Assembly: GCF_000717025.1 (NCBI RefSeq)
Contig: NZ_JNXG01000016.1
Location: 1 to 64,000, forward strand
Direction: 5' to 3'
Length of the DNA: 64,000 bases
Source: Streptomyces atroolivaceus
Lineage (GTDB): Bacteria > Actinomycetota > Actinomycetes > Streptomycetales > Streptomycetaceae
The notes beneath the pieces were generated by a model, which was not told the DNA's origin, made no database searches, and saw nothing but the letters and a program-made list of their open reading frames with translations. Shown one piece after another: positions 38,739 to 50,361 of the stretch. Positions within the stretch are counted from its first letter, which is position 1. Each line of letters begins with the position of its first letter. The position numbers were made by a program, and so were the translations under genes.

Positions 38739-38791
38739 GTTCTGCGTGCGGGGCCGGGGGCGTCCCCGCCGCACCGCTCGTCCACCCCGTG

Positions 38792-40183
38792 TCAGAACCG
38801 GGCCGGCGTGCCACCGGTGCCGTCCTCCGGGCGCGGCAGCGCCCCGTACACCCCCGCCGCGACCAGGATGGTGGCCGCCCAGCCCAGCCCGTGACGCCCC
38901 ACCCAGGTGGCGGCGAGCGGGCCGGTGAACCACTCCACGTCGGTCAGCAGCAGCCCGGTCACGAGTGCCGCGCCCCAGGCGCCCATGGCCTGGCGGCTGA
39001 ACCCGGCCGTGTACCAGTAGCCGCTGCCGGGGGTGGTGTCCATGAGGGCCGCGGAGTCGTACGTACGGCCTCGCAGCAGATCCACACCGAAGACCCCGAT
39101 CCAGGCGGAGAACGTCACACCGAGCAGGGTCAGGAACGACAGGAAGGTGCCGACGAAACTCGTCGCCACCAGCATCAGCGCCCCTCCGAGCAACAGGCTG
39201 ATCATCGCGTTCACACCCACGGCCCAGGCGCGGGGTACCGCGAACCCGAGCGTCTGGGCGGTGAAGCCGGCGGAGTACATCGACATCGCGTTGATCAGCA
39301 TCATGCCGACGACGGCGATCAGGAGGTACGGCACCGAGATCCACCTCGGCAGCAGCTCGCCGATGAATGCCACCGGGTCCTTGGTGACGGCCAGGTCGGG
39401 TGAGCCCACCGCCAGCACGGCGCCCATCATCACCATCGGCCCCACCGTGACCAGGGCCCCGCCCACCGCGGCTGCGACCATCGCCCGGCCGGACGCGGAG
39501 CGGGGCAGGTAGCGGGCGAAGTCCGGCGCCGACGGGACCCAGCTGATGCCCCCGGCGGCCAGCGTCCCGATCCCGGCGATCGTCATCGCTCCCGGGCCCG
39601 GCGGCCGGTCCAGGACGGTCCGCCAGTGGGTCGAGCCGATCAGGTGCACCAGGACGAGGAGGCTCACGCTCCCGAAGAGCCAGGCGGAGGCCCGTGAACA
39701 CAGTCGCAGCGCCCTGATGCCGAGCCCGGACACGAGGAAGCTCGCGGCGACGAAGGACGTCAGAGTCACCAGGACCAGCGGGTGGCCGCTCCGGATGCCG
39801 AAGGCCAGGTCGAGCACCGCCAGCAGGGCGTAGGAGCCGGTCACCGCGTTCAGGGTCTCCCAGCCCCAGCGCGCCACCCACAGCAGGGCGCCGGGAAAGA
39901 GGTTGCCGCGCTGCCCGAAGACCGCCCTGGACAGTGCCATGCCGGGCGCCCCGCCGCGCTTGCCCGCGATCGACACGAGGCCGACCAGTCCGAACGAGAG
40001 CACGGGGGCCGTGACCGCCACGGCGAGCACCTGCCAGAAGTTCAGCCCGTTGAAGACGGTGAGCCCCGCTCCCACCGTCAGCAGCAGCACCGTCATGTTG
40101 GCCGCCACCCAGGTGGGAAGGAGGGCGCGGACCCGGCCGGTGCGCTCGTCGTCGGGGACGGGGTCCAGGCCGCGGTTCTCCAC
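38792..40183 (-). CDS. NCS1-family purine/cytosine permease-like transporter
   Basis: 463 residues, about twelve transmembrane helices. Family features: a short N-terminal DERTGRVRALLPTWVAANM, GKRGGAPGMALSRAVFGQRGNL after TM2, and WVPSAPDFARYLPRSAS in the loop before TM6. NCS1 transporters import nucleobases, allantoin, thiamine or hydantoins with Na+ or H+. The substrate is not readable. Convergent with glcP, divergent from ftsY. Confidence 0.9.
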   Translation of the reverse strand: MENRGLDPVPDDERTGRVRALLPTWVAANMTVLLLTVGAGLTVFNGLNFWQVLAVAVTAPVLSFGLVGLVSIAGKRGGAPGMALSRAVFGQRGNLFPGALLWVARWGWETLNAVTGSYALLAVLDLAFGIRSGHPLVLVTLTSFVAASFLVSGLGIRALRLCSRASAWLFGSVSLLVLVHLIGSTHWRTVLDRPPGPGAMTIAGIGTLAAGGISWVPSAPDFARYLPRSASGRAMVAAAVGGALVTVGPMVMMGAVLAVGSPDLAVTKDPVAFIGELLPRWISVPYLLIAVVGMMLINAMSMYSAGFTAQTLGFAVPRAWAVGVNAMISLLLGGALMLVATSFVGTFLSFLTLLGVTFSAWIGVFGVDLLRGRTYDSAALMDTTPGSGYWYTAGFSRQAMGAWGAALVTGLLLTDVEWFTGPLAATWVGRHGLGWAATILVAAGVYGALPRPEDGTGGTPARF

Positions 40184-40293
40184 GGGCAGCAGCGTACCTT
40201 TACCCCCAAACGTGGCATACCGCCCCAGTGGTCGGCACCAGCCGACGTCCGCAACCGCGCCGGACCACCGCTGTGGCCGATACTGGACACGTT

Positions 40294-41499
40294 ATGGAAA
40301 TCGTCATCCTTGCTGTAGTCATCGCCCTGGTCGCGGTCGGCCTGATCAGCGGGCTCGTGGTCAGCAGCCGCAAGAAGAAGCAGCTGCCGCCCTCGGCGCC
40401 GTCGAGCACGCCGACCATCACTCCTCCCGCCGAGCCCCGTGTCGGCGAGGAAGCCGAGACGCCGCGCGACGAAGCGCGGCGCCCCATCGAGGAAGTCGGT
40501 GTTCCCGGCGCCGGGACTCCCGTGGAGGAAACCCCGGTCGTCGTCGAGCCGGAGATCCCCGAGCTCGAAGTCCCCGAGCCCACCGCCGGCCGTCTCGTGC
40601 GGCTCCGCGCCCGGCTCGCCCGTTCGCAGAACAGCCTGGGCAAGGGGCTGCTCACGCTCCTGTCCCGCGACAACCTCGACGAGGACACCTGGGAGGAGAT
40701 CGAGGACACCCTCCTCACCGCCGATGTCGGCGTCGCCCCCACCCAGGAGCTGGTGGAGCGGCTCCGTGAGCGGGTCCGTGTCCTCGGAACACGTACGCCC
40801 GACGAACTGCGCACCCTGCTGCGCGAGGAGCTCGTCACCCTCCTCGGTCCGGACTTCGACCGGGCCGTGAAGACGGAGGGCGGCGACGGGACGCCCGGCG
40901 TCGTGATGGTCGTCGGGGTCAACGGCACCGGGAAGACGACCACCACGGGCAAGCTCGCCCGGGTGCTCGTCGCGGACGGCCGCAGCGTCGTCCTCGGCGC
41001 CGCGGACACCTTCCGCGCCGCCGCCGCCGACCAGCTCCAGACCTGGGGCGAGCGCGTCGGCGCACGCACGGTGCGCGGCCCGGAGGGCGGCGACCCGGCT
41101 TCGATCGCCTTCGACGCGGTGAAGGAAGGTATCGCCGAGGGCGCCGACGTGGTGCTCATCGACACCGCGGGCCGGCTGCACACCAAGACCGGCCTGATGG
41201 ACGAGCTCGGCAAGGTCAAGCGGGTCGTCGAGAAGCACGGGCCGCTCGACGAGATCCTGCTCGTCCTCGACGCCACGACCGGTCAGAACGGCCTCGTCCA
41301 GGCGCGGGTCTTCGCCGAGGTGGTCGACATCACCGGCATCGTCCTCACCAAGCTGGACGGCACCGCCAAGGGCGGCATCGTCATCGCCGTCCAGCGTGAG
41401 CTGGGCGTCCCCGTGAAGCTCATCGGCCTCGGTGAGGGGCCGGACGACCTGGCCCCGTTCGAGCCGGGCGCCTTCGTCGACGCGCTGATCGGCGACTGA
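40294..41499 (+). CDS. ftsY: Signal recognition particle receptor FtsY
   Basis: 401 residues from the ATG at 40294. An N-terminal transmembrane segment (IVILAVVIALVAVGLISGLVV, residues 3-23), a proline/glutamate-rich acidic linker to about 105, then the NG domain: helical N subdomain, G1 GVNGTGKTTTTGKLA, ADTFRAAAADQL, DTAGRLHT, TKLDGTAKGG. It docks SRP-ribosome complexes (Ffh is at 48754) at the membrane. The direct membrane anchor is typical of actinobacterial FtsY. Confidence 0.97.
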   Translation: MEIVILAVVIALVAVGLISGLVVSSRKKKQLPPSAPSSTPTITPPAEPRVGEEAETPRDEARRPIEEVGVPGAGTPVEETPVVVEPEIPELEVPEPTAGRLVRLRARLARSQNSLGKGLLTLLSRDNLDEDTWEEIEDTLLTADVGVAPTQELVERLRERVRVLGTRTPDELRTLLREELVTLLGPDFDRAVKTEGGDGTPGVVMVVGVNGTGKTTTTGKLARVLVADGRSVVLGAADTFRAAAADQLQTWGERVGARTVRGPEGGDPASIAFDAVKEGIAEGADVVLIDTAGRLHTKTGLMDELGKVKRVVEKHGPLDEILLVLDATTGQNGLVQARVFAEVVDITGIVLTKLDGTAKGGIVIAVQRELGVPVKLIGLGEGPDDLAPFEPGAFVDALIGD

Positions 41500-41522
41500 C
41501 CGGCGCATCCCGCGCAGTCACG

Positions 41523-41559
41523 GAAGGGCGGTGGACCCGAGAGGGGTTCACCGCCCTTC
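41523..41559. terminator. Bidirectional terminator after ftsY
   Basis: GAAGGGCGGTG at 41523-41533 pairs exactly with CACCGCCCTTC at 41549-41559, extended inward by further pairs. It lies between convergent ftsY and the primase-like gene. Confidence 0.85.
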
Positions 41560-41564
41560 GGCGT

Positions 41565-42212
41565 TCACCAGCGGTGGCATATGTAGGCGAGGGTGCCCAG
41601 CAGCAGCCGGGCCTGCGGGGGAGCGGCGGCCGTGTCCGGCACCGGCGGGCGCAGCCAGCGGACGGGGCCGAGGCCTCCGAGGTCCGACGGGGGAGCGGTC
41701 ACGTACGCACCGGGTCCCAGCGCCCGCAGATCGAGATCCGCGTCGTCCCAGCCCATCCGGTAGAGCAGCCCGGGCAGCCCCGCCGCGGCGCCTGGGGCGA
41801 CGAAGAACTGCGTACGACCGGCCGGTGTCACCGCCACCGGCCCCAATGGCAGGCCCAGCCGCTCCATGCGCACCAGTGCGCGCCGGCCCGCTGCCTCGGC
41901 GACGTCGAGCACGTCGAAGGTCCTGCCCACCGGCAGCAGCATCGAGGCGCCCGGCACCTCGGCCCAGGCGTCCGCGGCCATCGCGTGCGTGGCGCCCGGC
42001 GGCACCTCGCGGGCGAAGTCCAGCGGATGCGCGCCGGGGGCGGCACACGCGGTGTCACCGCAGGAACACGCGCCGGCCGAGGCGCGAGTGCCCGGAGCCA
42101 CCGCCCAGCCCCAGAGTCCCGTGTACTCGGCCACCTCGGTCGCCCCGGCCGCGCGGCCGCGGCGCCGTGTGCCGGACCGCATCTCCCGGATGCCGCCGAT
42201 CGTGAAGCCCAT
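41565..42212 (-). CDS. Bifunctional DNA primase/polymerase-like N-terminal domain protein
   Basis: 215 residues from the ATG at 42212, with GGAGGGGG just upstream. The layout LWGWAVAPGTR then CSCGDTACAAPGAHP (Cys49, Cys51, Cys56, His62) matches the zinc-containing N-terminal block of prim-pol family proteins common in actinobacteria. The C-terminal half retains a weak GAYVTAPPSDLG motif. No helicase or C-terminal primase part follows, so activity is uncertain. Divergent from nsdA. Confidence 0.75.
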   Translation of the reverse strand: MGFTIGGIREMRSGTRRRGRAAGATEVAEYTGLWGWAVAPGTRASAGACSCGDTACAAPGAHPLDFAREVPPGATHAMAADAWAEVPGASMLLPVGRTFDVLDVAEAAGRRALVRMERLGLPLGPVAVTPAGRTQFFVAPGAAAGLPGLLYRMGWDDADLDLRALGPGAYVTAPPSDLGGLGPVRWLRPPVPDTAAAPPQARLLLGTLAYICHRW

Positions 42213-42647
42213 GCCCCCTCCAACGGGTCCGACTCACCGGTGGTTACGACCCGATGTCCTCAGTCCTCGACGTATCCGGGTATCCGTGCGCCGTCGACCG
42301 CCGGCGCGTGCAGGGTCGGCACAGGGGTGCGCGCTGTGCGCCGCGCGCCCCTGAATGCTTCACTCCGCTCGCTGCTGATCGCGGCCTGTCAAGTGAATCG
42401 CGACCTGCGCCGAACGGGTTCACCCGAAGGGGTGGCGAATGGTGGCGTTTCCGCAACGCCCCTCGCCGGAGCGGTGATCGTAGGATTACCGTGGGTGCTC
42501 GAACCTGCAATTGCATGTGCAGTTGAGTATGCCTCGGGCAATCCGTCTGTCTGTTCGATGGCTCGCAACGTCCGTACGGACGGCACCAGGGCACGGCAGT
42601 CTGATAGAGGTTCGCGCGACAGGTTTCGGCGGGATGGGGGCGTTCCA
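42213..42647. other. Divergent intergenic region upstream of nsdA
   Basis: 435 bp without a gene I can support. It must carry the nsdA promoter. An AT-richer stretch at 42478-42560 includes a short inverted repeat (CTGCA ... TGCAG at 42507-42524). A GGATGGGGG purine run precedes the nsdA GTG. Confidence 0.5.
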
Positions 42648-44123
42648 GTGAGTGGCAGTGGCGCAGGCGAGACGAATCCCGGGAAGCGCCCCAACGGGCA
42701 ACTGGGTTCGTGGTTCGTGCGGAGCGGCTGGTCGAAGGGCGAGCTCGCCCGCCAGGTGAACCGGCGGGCCCGTCAGCTGGGTGCCCACCACATCAGCACC
42801 GACACCTCCCGGGTGCGCCGCTGGCTCGACGGTGAACAGCCCCGCGAACCGATCCCGCGCATCCTCTCCGAGCTGTTCTCCGAGCGCTTCGGCACCGTCG
42901 TCTCCGTCGAGGACCTCGGGCTGCGCGCCCCCCACCAGGCACCCTCGGTGGCGGGGGTCGACCTGCCCTGGGCGGGACCGCAGACCGTCGCGCTGCTCAG
43001 CGAGTTCTCCCGCAGCGACCTCATGCTCGCCAGGCGGGGCTTCCTCGGCAGTTCCCTCGCCCTGGCCGCCGGGCCCACCCTCATCGAACCCATGCAGCGC
43101 TGGCTCGTGCCCGTCACCCGCCCGGGGCAGTCGGAACCGGAGCTGCCGACCACGGAGAGCCGCCCCTCGCGGCTCTCGGGCCCCGAGCTGGACCTGCTGG
43201 AATCCACCACGGCGATGTTCCGCCAGTGGGACGCCCAGTGCGGCGGCGGGCTGCGCCGCAAGGCCGTCGTCGGCCAGCTGCACGAGGTCACCGACCTTCT
43301 GCAGGAGCCGCAGCCTCAGGCCACCGCCAGGCGCCTCTTCCGCTGCGCCGCCGAACTGGCCGAGCTCGCGGGCTGGATGAGTTACGACGTGGGCCTCCAG
43401 CCCACCGCCCAGAAGTACTTCGTGCTGGCCCTGCACGCCTCCAAGGAGGCCGGCGACAAGCCGCTGGGGTCGTACATCCTGTCCAGCATGAGCCGCCAGA
43501 TGATCCACCTGGGCCGGCCCGACGACGCACTCGAACTCATCCACCTCGCCCAGTACGGCAGCCGGGACTGCGCCACCGCCCGGACCCAGGCCATGCTGTA
43601 TGCGATGGAGGCGCGCGCCTACGCCAACATGGGCCAGCCGAGCAGGTGCAAGCGAGCGGTCCGGATGGCGGAGGACACTTTCGCCGACGCCGTCCTCGAC
43701 GACGAGCCCGAGCCCGACTGGATCCGCTTCTTCTCCGACGCCGAACTGCACGGAGAGAACGCCCACTCCTACCGTGACCTCGCCTATGTCGCAGGCCGCA
43801 GCCCCACGTACGCCTCGCTCGCCGAGCCCGTCATGGCCCGTGCCGTCGAGCTCTTCGGCGAGGACGACGAGCACCAGAGGTCCTACGCGCTCAATCTGAT
43901 CGGCATGGCCACCGTGCACCTGCTCAAGCGCGAGCCGGAGGAGTCGACCGTCCTCGCCACCCAGGCGCTGAAGATCGCCAAGAAGGTCAGGTCGGAGCGC
44001 GTCAACACCAGGCTCCGCAAGACCGTCGACACCGCTGCCAGGGACTTCGGCGACATCGCCGAGGTCGCCCGGCTCACCGACCTGCTCGGTGAACAGCTCC
44101 CGGAGACCGCCGAAGCGGTCTGA
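42648..44123 (+). CDS. nsdA: NsdA-type developmental regulator
   Basis: 491 residues from the GTG at 42648. The N-terminal region (GSWFVRSGWSKGELARQVNRRARQLG) resembles a degenerate HTH, followed by DTSRVRRWLDGEQPREPIPRIL. The central and C-terminal parts are helical and TPR-like (AEWELAELAGWMSYDVGLQP-type repeats; YALNLIGMATVHLLKREPEES). In S. coelicolor, NsdA negatively affects sporulation and antibiotic production. The identification rests on recognisable sequence and its position directly upstream of amtB-glnK-glnD. Confidence 0.9.
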   Translation: MSGSGAGETNPGKRPNGQLGSWFVRSGWSKGELARQVNRRARQLGAHHISTDTSRVRRWLDGEQPREPIPRILSELFSERFGTVVSVEDLGLRAPHQAPSVAGVDLPWAGPQTVALLSEFSRSDLMLARRGFLGSSLALAAGPTLIEPMQRWLVPVTRPGQSEPELPTTESRPSRLSGPELDLLESTTAMFRQWDAQCGGGLRRKAVVGQLHEVTDLLQEPQPQATARRLFRCAAELAELAGWMSYDVGLQPTAQKYFVLALHASKEAGDKPLGSYILSSMSRQMIHLGRPDDALELIHLAQYGSRDCATARTQAMLYAMEARAYANMGQPSRCKRAVRMAEDTFADAVLDDEPEPDWIRFFSDAELHGENAHSYRDLAYVAGRSPTYASLAEPVMARAVELFGEDDEHQRSYALNLIGMATVHLLKREPEESTVLATQALKIAKKVRSERVNTRLRKTVDTAARDFGDIAEVARLTDLLGEQLPETAEAV

Positions 44124-44138
44124 CCGGAACCCACCGCC

Positions 44139-44216
44139 ACCGGCCACGACGGCCGCCCCGTACCACCCGACTCGGCTCCCCCATCGCCAGGTCAGAGGGT
44201 CGCCGTCGTGGCCGGT
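44139..44216. terminator. 15-bp perfect inverted repeat after nsdA, probable terminator
   Basis: ACCGGCCACGACGGC at 44139-44153 is the exact complement of 44202-44216, with a 48-nt loop. It begins 16 bp after the nsdA stop. The long loop makes terminator function less certain. Confidence 0.6.
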
Positions 44217-44311
44217 TCACGTCTCCGGCCGTCTCAACCGCACCGTATGCGGCGCGGGCAGCATGGTAGGCAGCACAGCGGGCCCGACACCCACGGTTCA
44301 TCGGTACGTAA

Positions 44312-46147
<1,836 letters not shown>

Positions 46148-46179
46148 CCGACGGTCCCTGTGAACGGAAAGGCAGCTGG

Positions 46180-48633
46180 GTGACGAGCACCGAAGTGACC
46201 ACAGGATCCGAGGACTCGGGACCCAGCGGCTATGCGGCGGCCCGGCTGCGCCTCCTCCAGGAGGAGACGCGGTCCGGGCCGCCGCGCCGTGCCGCCCTGG
46301 CCCGGCTCACCGACGAATGGCTCAACGGGCTGTTCACCGCGGCCGCCGAGGAAGCGGGCGTCCGTGGCGCCGCCCTCGTCGCCGTCGGCGGCTACGGCCG
46401 GGGCGAGCTCTCCCCGCGCAGCGACCTCGACCTCCTGCTCCTCCACGACGGCACCGCCGACGCCGGAGCCGTGGCCACCCTCGCCGACCGGATCTGGTAC
46501 CCCGTCTGGGACCTCGGTCTCGCCCTCGACCACTCGGTACGCACCCCCGGCGAAGCACGCAGGACGGCGGGGGAGGACCTCAAGGTCCAGCTCGGACTGC
46601 TCGACGCGCGGCCCGTCGCCGGGGACCTCGGCCTCGTCGCCGGACTGCGGACCGCGATCCTGGCCGACTGGCGCAACCAGGCCCCCAAACGCCTTCCTGC
46701 CCTTGACGACCTCTGCCGCGAACGGGCCGAACGCATGGGCGAGCTCCAGTTCCTCCTGGAACCCGATCTGAAGGAGGCCCGGGGCGGCCTCCGGGACGCC
46801 ACCGCCCTGCGCGCGGTCGCCGCCTCCTGGGTCGCGGACGCGCCCCGCGAAGGGCTCGCGGAGGCCCGGCGCACACTCCTCGACGCCCGTGACGCACTCC
46901 ACCTCACCACCGGCCGGGCCACCGACCGCCTCGCCCTGCAGGAACAGGACCAGGTCGCCGGAGCCCTCGGCCTCCTCGACTCGGACGCCCTGCTCCGCCA
47001 GGTGTACGAGGCCGCCCGGACCATCTCGTACGCCACCGACGTCACCTGGCGCGAGGTGAACCGCGTCCTGCGCTCCCGCTCCGCGAGACCCCGTCTGCGG
47101 GCGATTCTCGGCGGTGGGTCCAAGACCGCACCGGAACGCACCCCGCTCGCCGAAGGCGTCGTCGAGGCCGACGGCGAAGTGGTCCTCGCCCGCACCGCGC
47201 GTCCCGAACGCGATCCCGTACTCACCCTCCGGGCCGCCGCCGCTGCCGCCGAGGCCGGCCTGCCGCTCTCGCGCCACCTCGTACGTCACCTGAGCACCGC
47301 CGCCCAGCCGCTGCCCGTGCCGTGGCCGGCGCAGGCCCGCGAGGAGCTCGTCACACTGCTCGGCGCCGGCGAATCCACCGTCGGGGTCTGGGAGGCCCTC
47401 GAAGCGGAAGGCATCATCGCCCGGCTGCTGCCCGACTGGGAGCGGGTCCACTGCCGGCCGCAGCGCAACCCCGTCCACACCTGGACCGTCGACCGCCACC
47501 TCGTCGAGACAGCCGTCCGCGCCTCCCACCTCACCCGCCGTGTCGGCCGCCCCGACCTCCTCCTGATCGCCGCCCTGCTGCACGACATCGGCAAGGGCTG
47601 GCCCGGGGACCACTCCGTGGCGGGCGAGGTCATCGCCCGGGACATGGCCGCCCGCATCGGCTTCGACAAGCAGGACGTGGGCGTCGTCGCCACGCTCGTA
47701 CGTCATCATCTGCTGCTCATCGAGACCGCCACCCGGCGTGACCTCGACGACCCGGCGACCGTGCGTTCCGTCGCCACCGCCGTGGGCAGCGCGTCCACCC
47801 TGGAACTCCTGCACGCGCTCACCGAGGCCGACGCACTGGCCACGGGCCCGGCCGCCTGGAGCTCCTGGCGCGCGTCCCTCGTCACCGACCTCGTCAAGCG
47901 TGTCGCCGCGCTCCTGGCCGGCGAAGAACCTCCCGCACCGGAGCCGCTCGCGCCCAGCGCCGAGCAGGAACGCCTCGCGGTCGAGGCCCTGCGCACCGGC
48001 GAGCCCGTCCTGTCCCTGCACACCCGGGCCGAACCGGCCTCCGAGGCCGGCGAACCGGAACCCGTCGGCGTAGAGCTCCTCATCGCGCTGCCCGACCGCC
48101 CGGGCGTCCTGCCCGCGGCGGCCGGGGTGCTCGCCCTGCACCGCCTCACCGTGCGCGCCGCCGACCTGCGCGCCGTCGAGCTCCCCACCGAGCTGGGCGA
48201 GTCGGCAGGCCTGCTGGTGCTCAGCTGGCGGGTCGCGGCCGAGTACGGCTCGCTCCCGCAGGCCGCCCGGCTGCGCGCCGACCTCGTACGAGCCCTGGAC
48301 GGCTCCCTGGACATCCGGTCCAGGCTCGCCGAGCGTGAGGCCGCCTATCCACGGCGGCGCGGAGTGAAGGCCCCGCCCCCCCGGGTGACCGTCGCGGCGG
48401 CCGGCTCCCGCCTGGCCACGGTGATCGAGGTCCGGGCCCAGGACGCACCCGGGCTGCTGCACCGGATCGGCCGGGCGCTGGAGCGGAGCGCGGTGAGAGT
48501 GCGCAGCGCTCACGTCTCCACCCTCGGAGCGAACGCCGTGGACGCCTTCTACGTCACGGACCGTGACGGTGAGCCCCTGTCCCCGGGGCGTGCCGCGGAG
48601 GTGGCCGCGGAGGTCGAGAAGGAGCTGGGCTGA
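46180..48633 (+). CDS. glnD: PII nucleotidyltransferase / deadenylylating enzyme
   Basis: 817 residues, GTG start at 46180, 32 bp after glnK. Nucleotidyltransferase motif VGGYGRGELSPRSDLDLL (Asp82, Asp84); HD phosphohydrolase domain with LLHDIGKGWPGDH near 466; two C-terminal ACT domains (VELLIALPDRPGVLPAA near 630; VIEVRAQDAPGLLHRIG near 750). In streptomycetes it acts as an adenylyltransferase on GlnK rather than a uridylyltransferase. Confidence 0.96.
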   Translation: MTSTEVTTGSEDSGPSGYAAARLRLLQEETRSGPPRRAALARLTDEWLNGLFTAAAEEAGVRGAALVAVGGYGRGELSPRSDLDLLLLHDGTADAGAVATLADRIWYPVWDLGLALDHSVRTPGEARRTAGEDLKVQLGLLDARPVAGDLGLVAGLRTAILADWRNQAPKRLPALDDLCRERAERMGELQFLLEPDLKEARGGLRDATALRAVAASWVADAPREGLAEARRTLLDARDALHLTTGRATDRLALQEQDQVAGALGLLDSDALLRQVYEAARTISYATDVTWREVNRVLRSRSARPRLRAILGGGSKTAPERTPLAEGVVEADGEVVLARTARPERDPVLTLRAAAAAAEAGLPLSRHLVRHLSTAAQPLPVPWPAQAREELVTLLGAGESTVGVWEALEAEGIIARLLPDWERVHCRPQRNPVHTWTVDRHLVETAVRASHLTRRVGRPDLLLIAALLHDIGKGWPGDHSVAGEVIARDMAARIGFDKQDVGVVATLVRHHLLLIETATRRDLDDPATVRSVATAVGSASTLELLHALTEADALATGPAAWSSWRASLVTDLVKRVAALLAGEEPPAPEPLAPSAEQERLAVEALRTGEPVLSLHTRAEPASEAGEPEPVGVELLIALPDRPGVLPAAAGVLALHRLTVRAADLRAVELPTELGESAGLLVLSWRVAAEYGSLPQAARLRADLVRALDGSLDIRSRLAEREAAYPRRRGVKAPPPRVTVAAAGSRLATVIEVRAQDAPGLLHRIGRALERSAVRVRSAHVSTLGANAVDAFYVTDRDGEPLSPGRAAEVAAEVEKELG

Positions 48634-48753
48634 CCCCCGTACCGGGCCCGTTCGTCACGAGAAACGGGCGACGGCTTTGCGTTCTCCGGGGTCCGGATAC
48701 CCTGGAGGACGACTGACCTGCCACGCCCCCGACCCTGAGGACCGACGAGCGCC

Positions 48754-50301
48754 GTGTTCGATACTCTCTCCGACCGCCTTAGCGCGACTTTCAAAAACCT
48801 CAGGGGCAAGGGCCGCTTGTCCGAGGCGGACATCGACGCCACGGCTCGCGAGATCCGTATCGCCCTGCTCGAGGCCGATGTCGCCCTCCCCGTCGTCCGC
48901 GCTTTCATCGCCAACGTCAAGGAGCGGGCGCGCGGCGTCGAGGTCTCCCAGGCGCTGAACCCCGCCCAGCAGGTCGTCAAGATCGTCAACGAGGAGCTCG
49001 TAGGCATCCTCGGCGGTGAGACCAGGCGGCTCAGGTTCGCCAAGACCGCGCCCACCGTGATCATGCTCGCGGGTCTTCAGGGTGCCGGTAAGACCACCCT
49101 CGCCGGAAAGCTCGGTCTCTGGCTCAAGGGCCAGGGCCACTCCCCGCTGCTCGTCGCCTGTGACCTCCAGCGTCCCAACGCCGTCAACCAGCTGAGCGTC
49201 GTCGCCGACCGTGCGGGCGTCGCGGTCTACGCGCCGGAGCCGGGCAACGGTGTCGGCGACCCGGTCAAGGTCGCCAAGGACTCCATCGAGTTCGCCAAGT
49301 CCAAGGTCCACGACATCGTCATCGTCGACACCGCCGGCCGCCTCGGCATCGACGAGGAGCTGATGCGGCAGGCCGCGGACATCCGCGACGCCGTCAGCCC
49401 CGACGAGATCCTCTTCGTCGTCGACGCGATGATCGGCCAGGACGCGGTCAACACCGCCGAGGCCTTCCGCGACGGTGTCGGCTTCGACGGCGTGGTGCTC
49501 TCCAAGCTCGACGGTGACGCCCGCGGTGGTGCCGCCCTGTCGATCGCCCACGTCACGGGCAAGCAGATCATGTTCGCGTCGAACGGTGAGAAGCTCGAGG
49601 ACTTCGACGCCTTCCACCCCGACCGCATGGCGTCCCGCATCCTCGACATGGGTGACCTGCTCACCCTGATCGAGCAGGCGGAGAAGACCTTCAGCCAGGA
49701 AGAGGCCGCCAAAATGGCCTCCAAGCTGGCGTCGAGCAAGGGCAAGGACTTCACGCTCGACGACTTCCTGGCACAGATGGAGCAGGTCAGGAAGATGGGC
49801 TCCATCTCCAAGCTGCTCGGGATGCTGCCCGGCATGGGGCAGATCAAGGACCAGATCAACAACATCGACGAGCGCGACGTGGACCGTACGGCCGCGATCA
49901 TCAAGTCGATGACCCCGAAGGAACGCGCCGAGCCGACGATCATCAACGGCTCGCGCCGGGCACGTATCGCCAAGGGTTCCGGCGTCGAGGTCTCCGCCGT
50001 GAAGAACCTCGTGGAGCGGTTCTTCGAGGCGCGCAAGATGATGTCGAAGATGGCCCAGGGCGGCGGCATGCCGGGCATGCCGGGGATGCCCGGCATGGGT
50101 GGCGGCGCCGGCCGTCAGAAGAAGCAGGTCAAGCAGGCCAAGGGCAAGCGCAAGAGCGGCAACCCGATGAAGCGCAAGGCCGAGGAGCAGGCCGCGGCCG
50201 CCCGTCGCGAGCAGGCGGCGCAGGGCGGCGCACTGGGCCTGCCCGCCCAGGAGGACAAGAACTTCGAACTGCCGGACGAGTTCAAGAAGTTCATGGGCTG
50301 A
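48754..50301 (+). CDS. ffh: Signal recognition particle protein Ffh
   Basis: 515 residues, GTG start at 48754. Helical N domain; G1 GLQGAGKTTLAGKL near 110; DLQRPNAVNQL; DTAGRLGIDEELM; SKLDGDARGGAAL. The methionine-rich M domain (LGMLPGMGQIKDQ; RMxxGSG-equivalent) ends in a GMPGMPGMPG repeat and a Lys-rich tail. It binds 4.5S RNA and signal sequences; its receptor FtsY is at 40294. Confidence 0.98.
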   Translation: MFDTLSDRLSATFKNLRGKGRLSEADIDATAREIRIALLEADVALPVVRAFIANVKERARGVEVSQALNPAQQVVKIVNEELVGILGGETRRLRFAKTAPTVIMLAGLQGAGKTTLAGKLGLWLKGQGHSPLLVACDLQRPNAVNQLSVVADRAGVAVYAPEPGNGVGDPVKVAKDSIEFAKSKVHDIVIVDTAGRLGIDEELMRQAADIRDAVSPDEILFVVDAMIGQDAVNTAEAFRDGVGFDGVVLSKLDGDARGGAALSIAHVTGKQIMFASNGEKLEDFDAFHPDRMASRILDMGDLLTLIEQAEKTFSQEEAAKMASKLASSKGKDFTLDDFLAQMEQVRKMGSISKLLGMLPGMGQIKDQINNIDERDVDRTAAIIKSMTPKERAEPTIINGSRRARIAKGSGVEVSAVKNLVERFFEARKMMSKMAQGGGMPGMPGMPGMGGGAGRQKKQVKQAKGKRKSGNPMKRKAEEQAAAARREQAAQGGALGLPAQEDKNFELPDEFKKFMG

Positions 50302-50320
50302 CCGGCCCGGGACACGGACG

Positions 50321-50351
50321 AAGGGGCGCCCCGCACAGCGGGGCGCCCCTT
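50321..50351. terminator. Terminator between ffh and the convergent methyltransferase gene
   Basis: A perfect 14-bp stem, AAGGGGCGCCCCGC and its complement, around ACA. It lies 20 bp after ffh and just before the stop of the convergent gene, with A and T ends, so it serves both strands. Confidence 0.92.
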
Positions 50352-50361
50352 CGCCTTTGCG

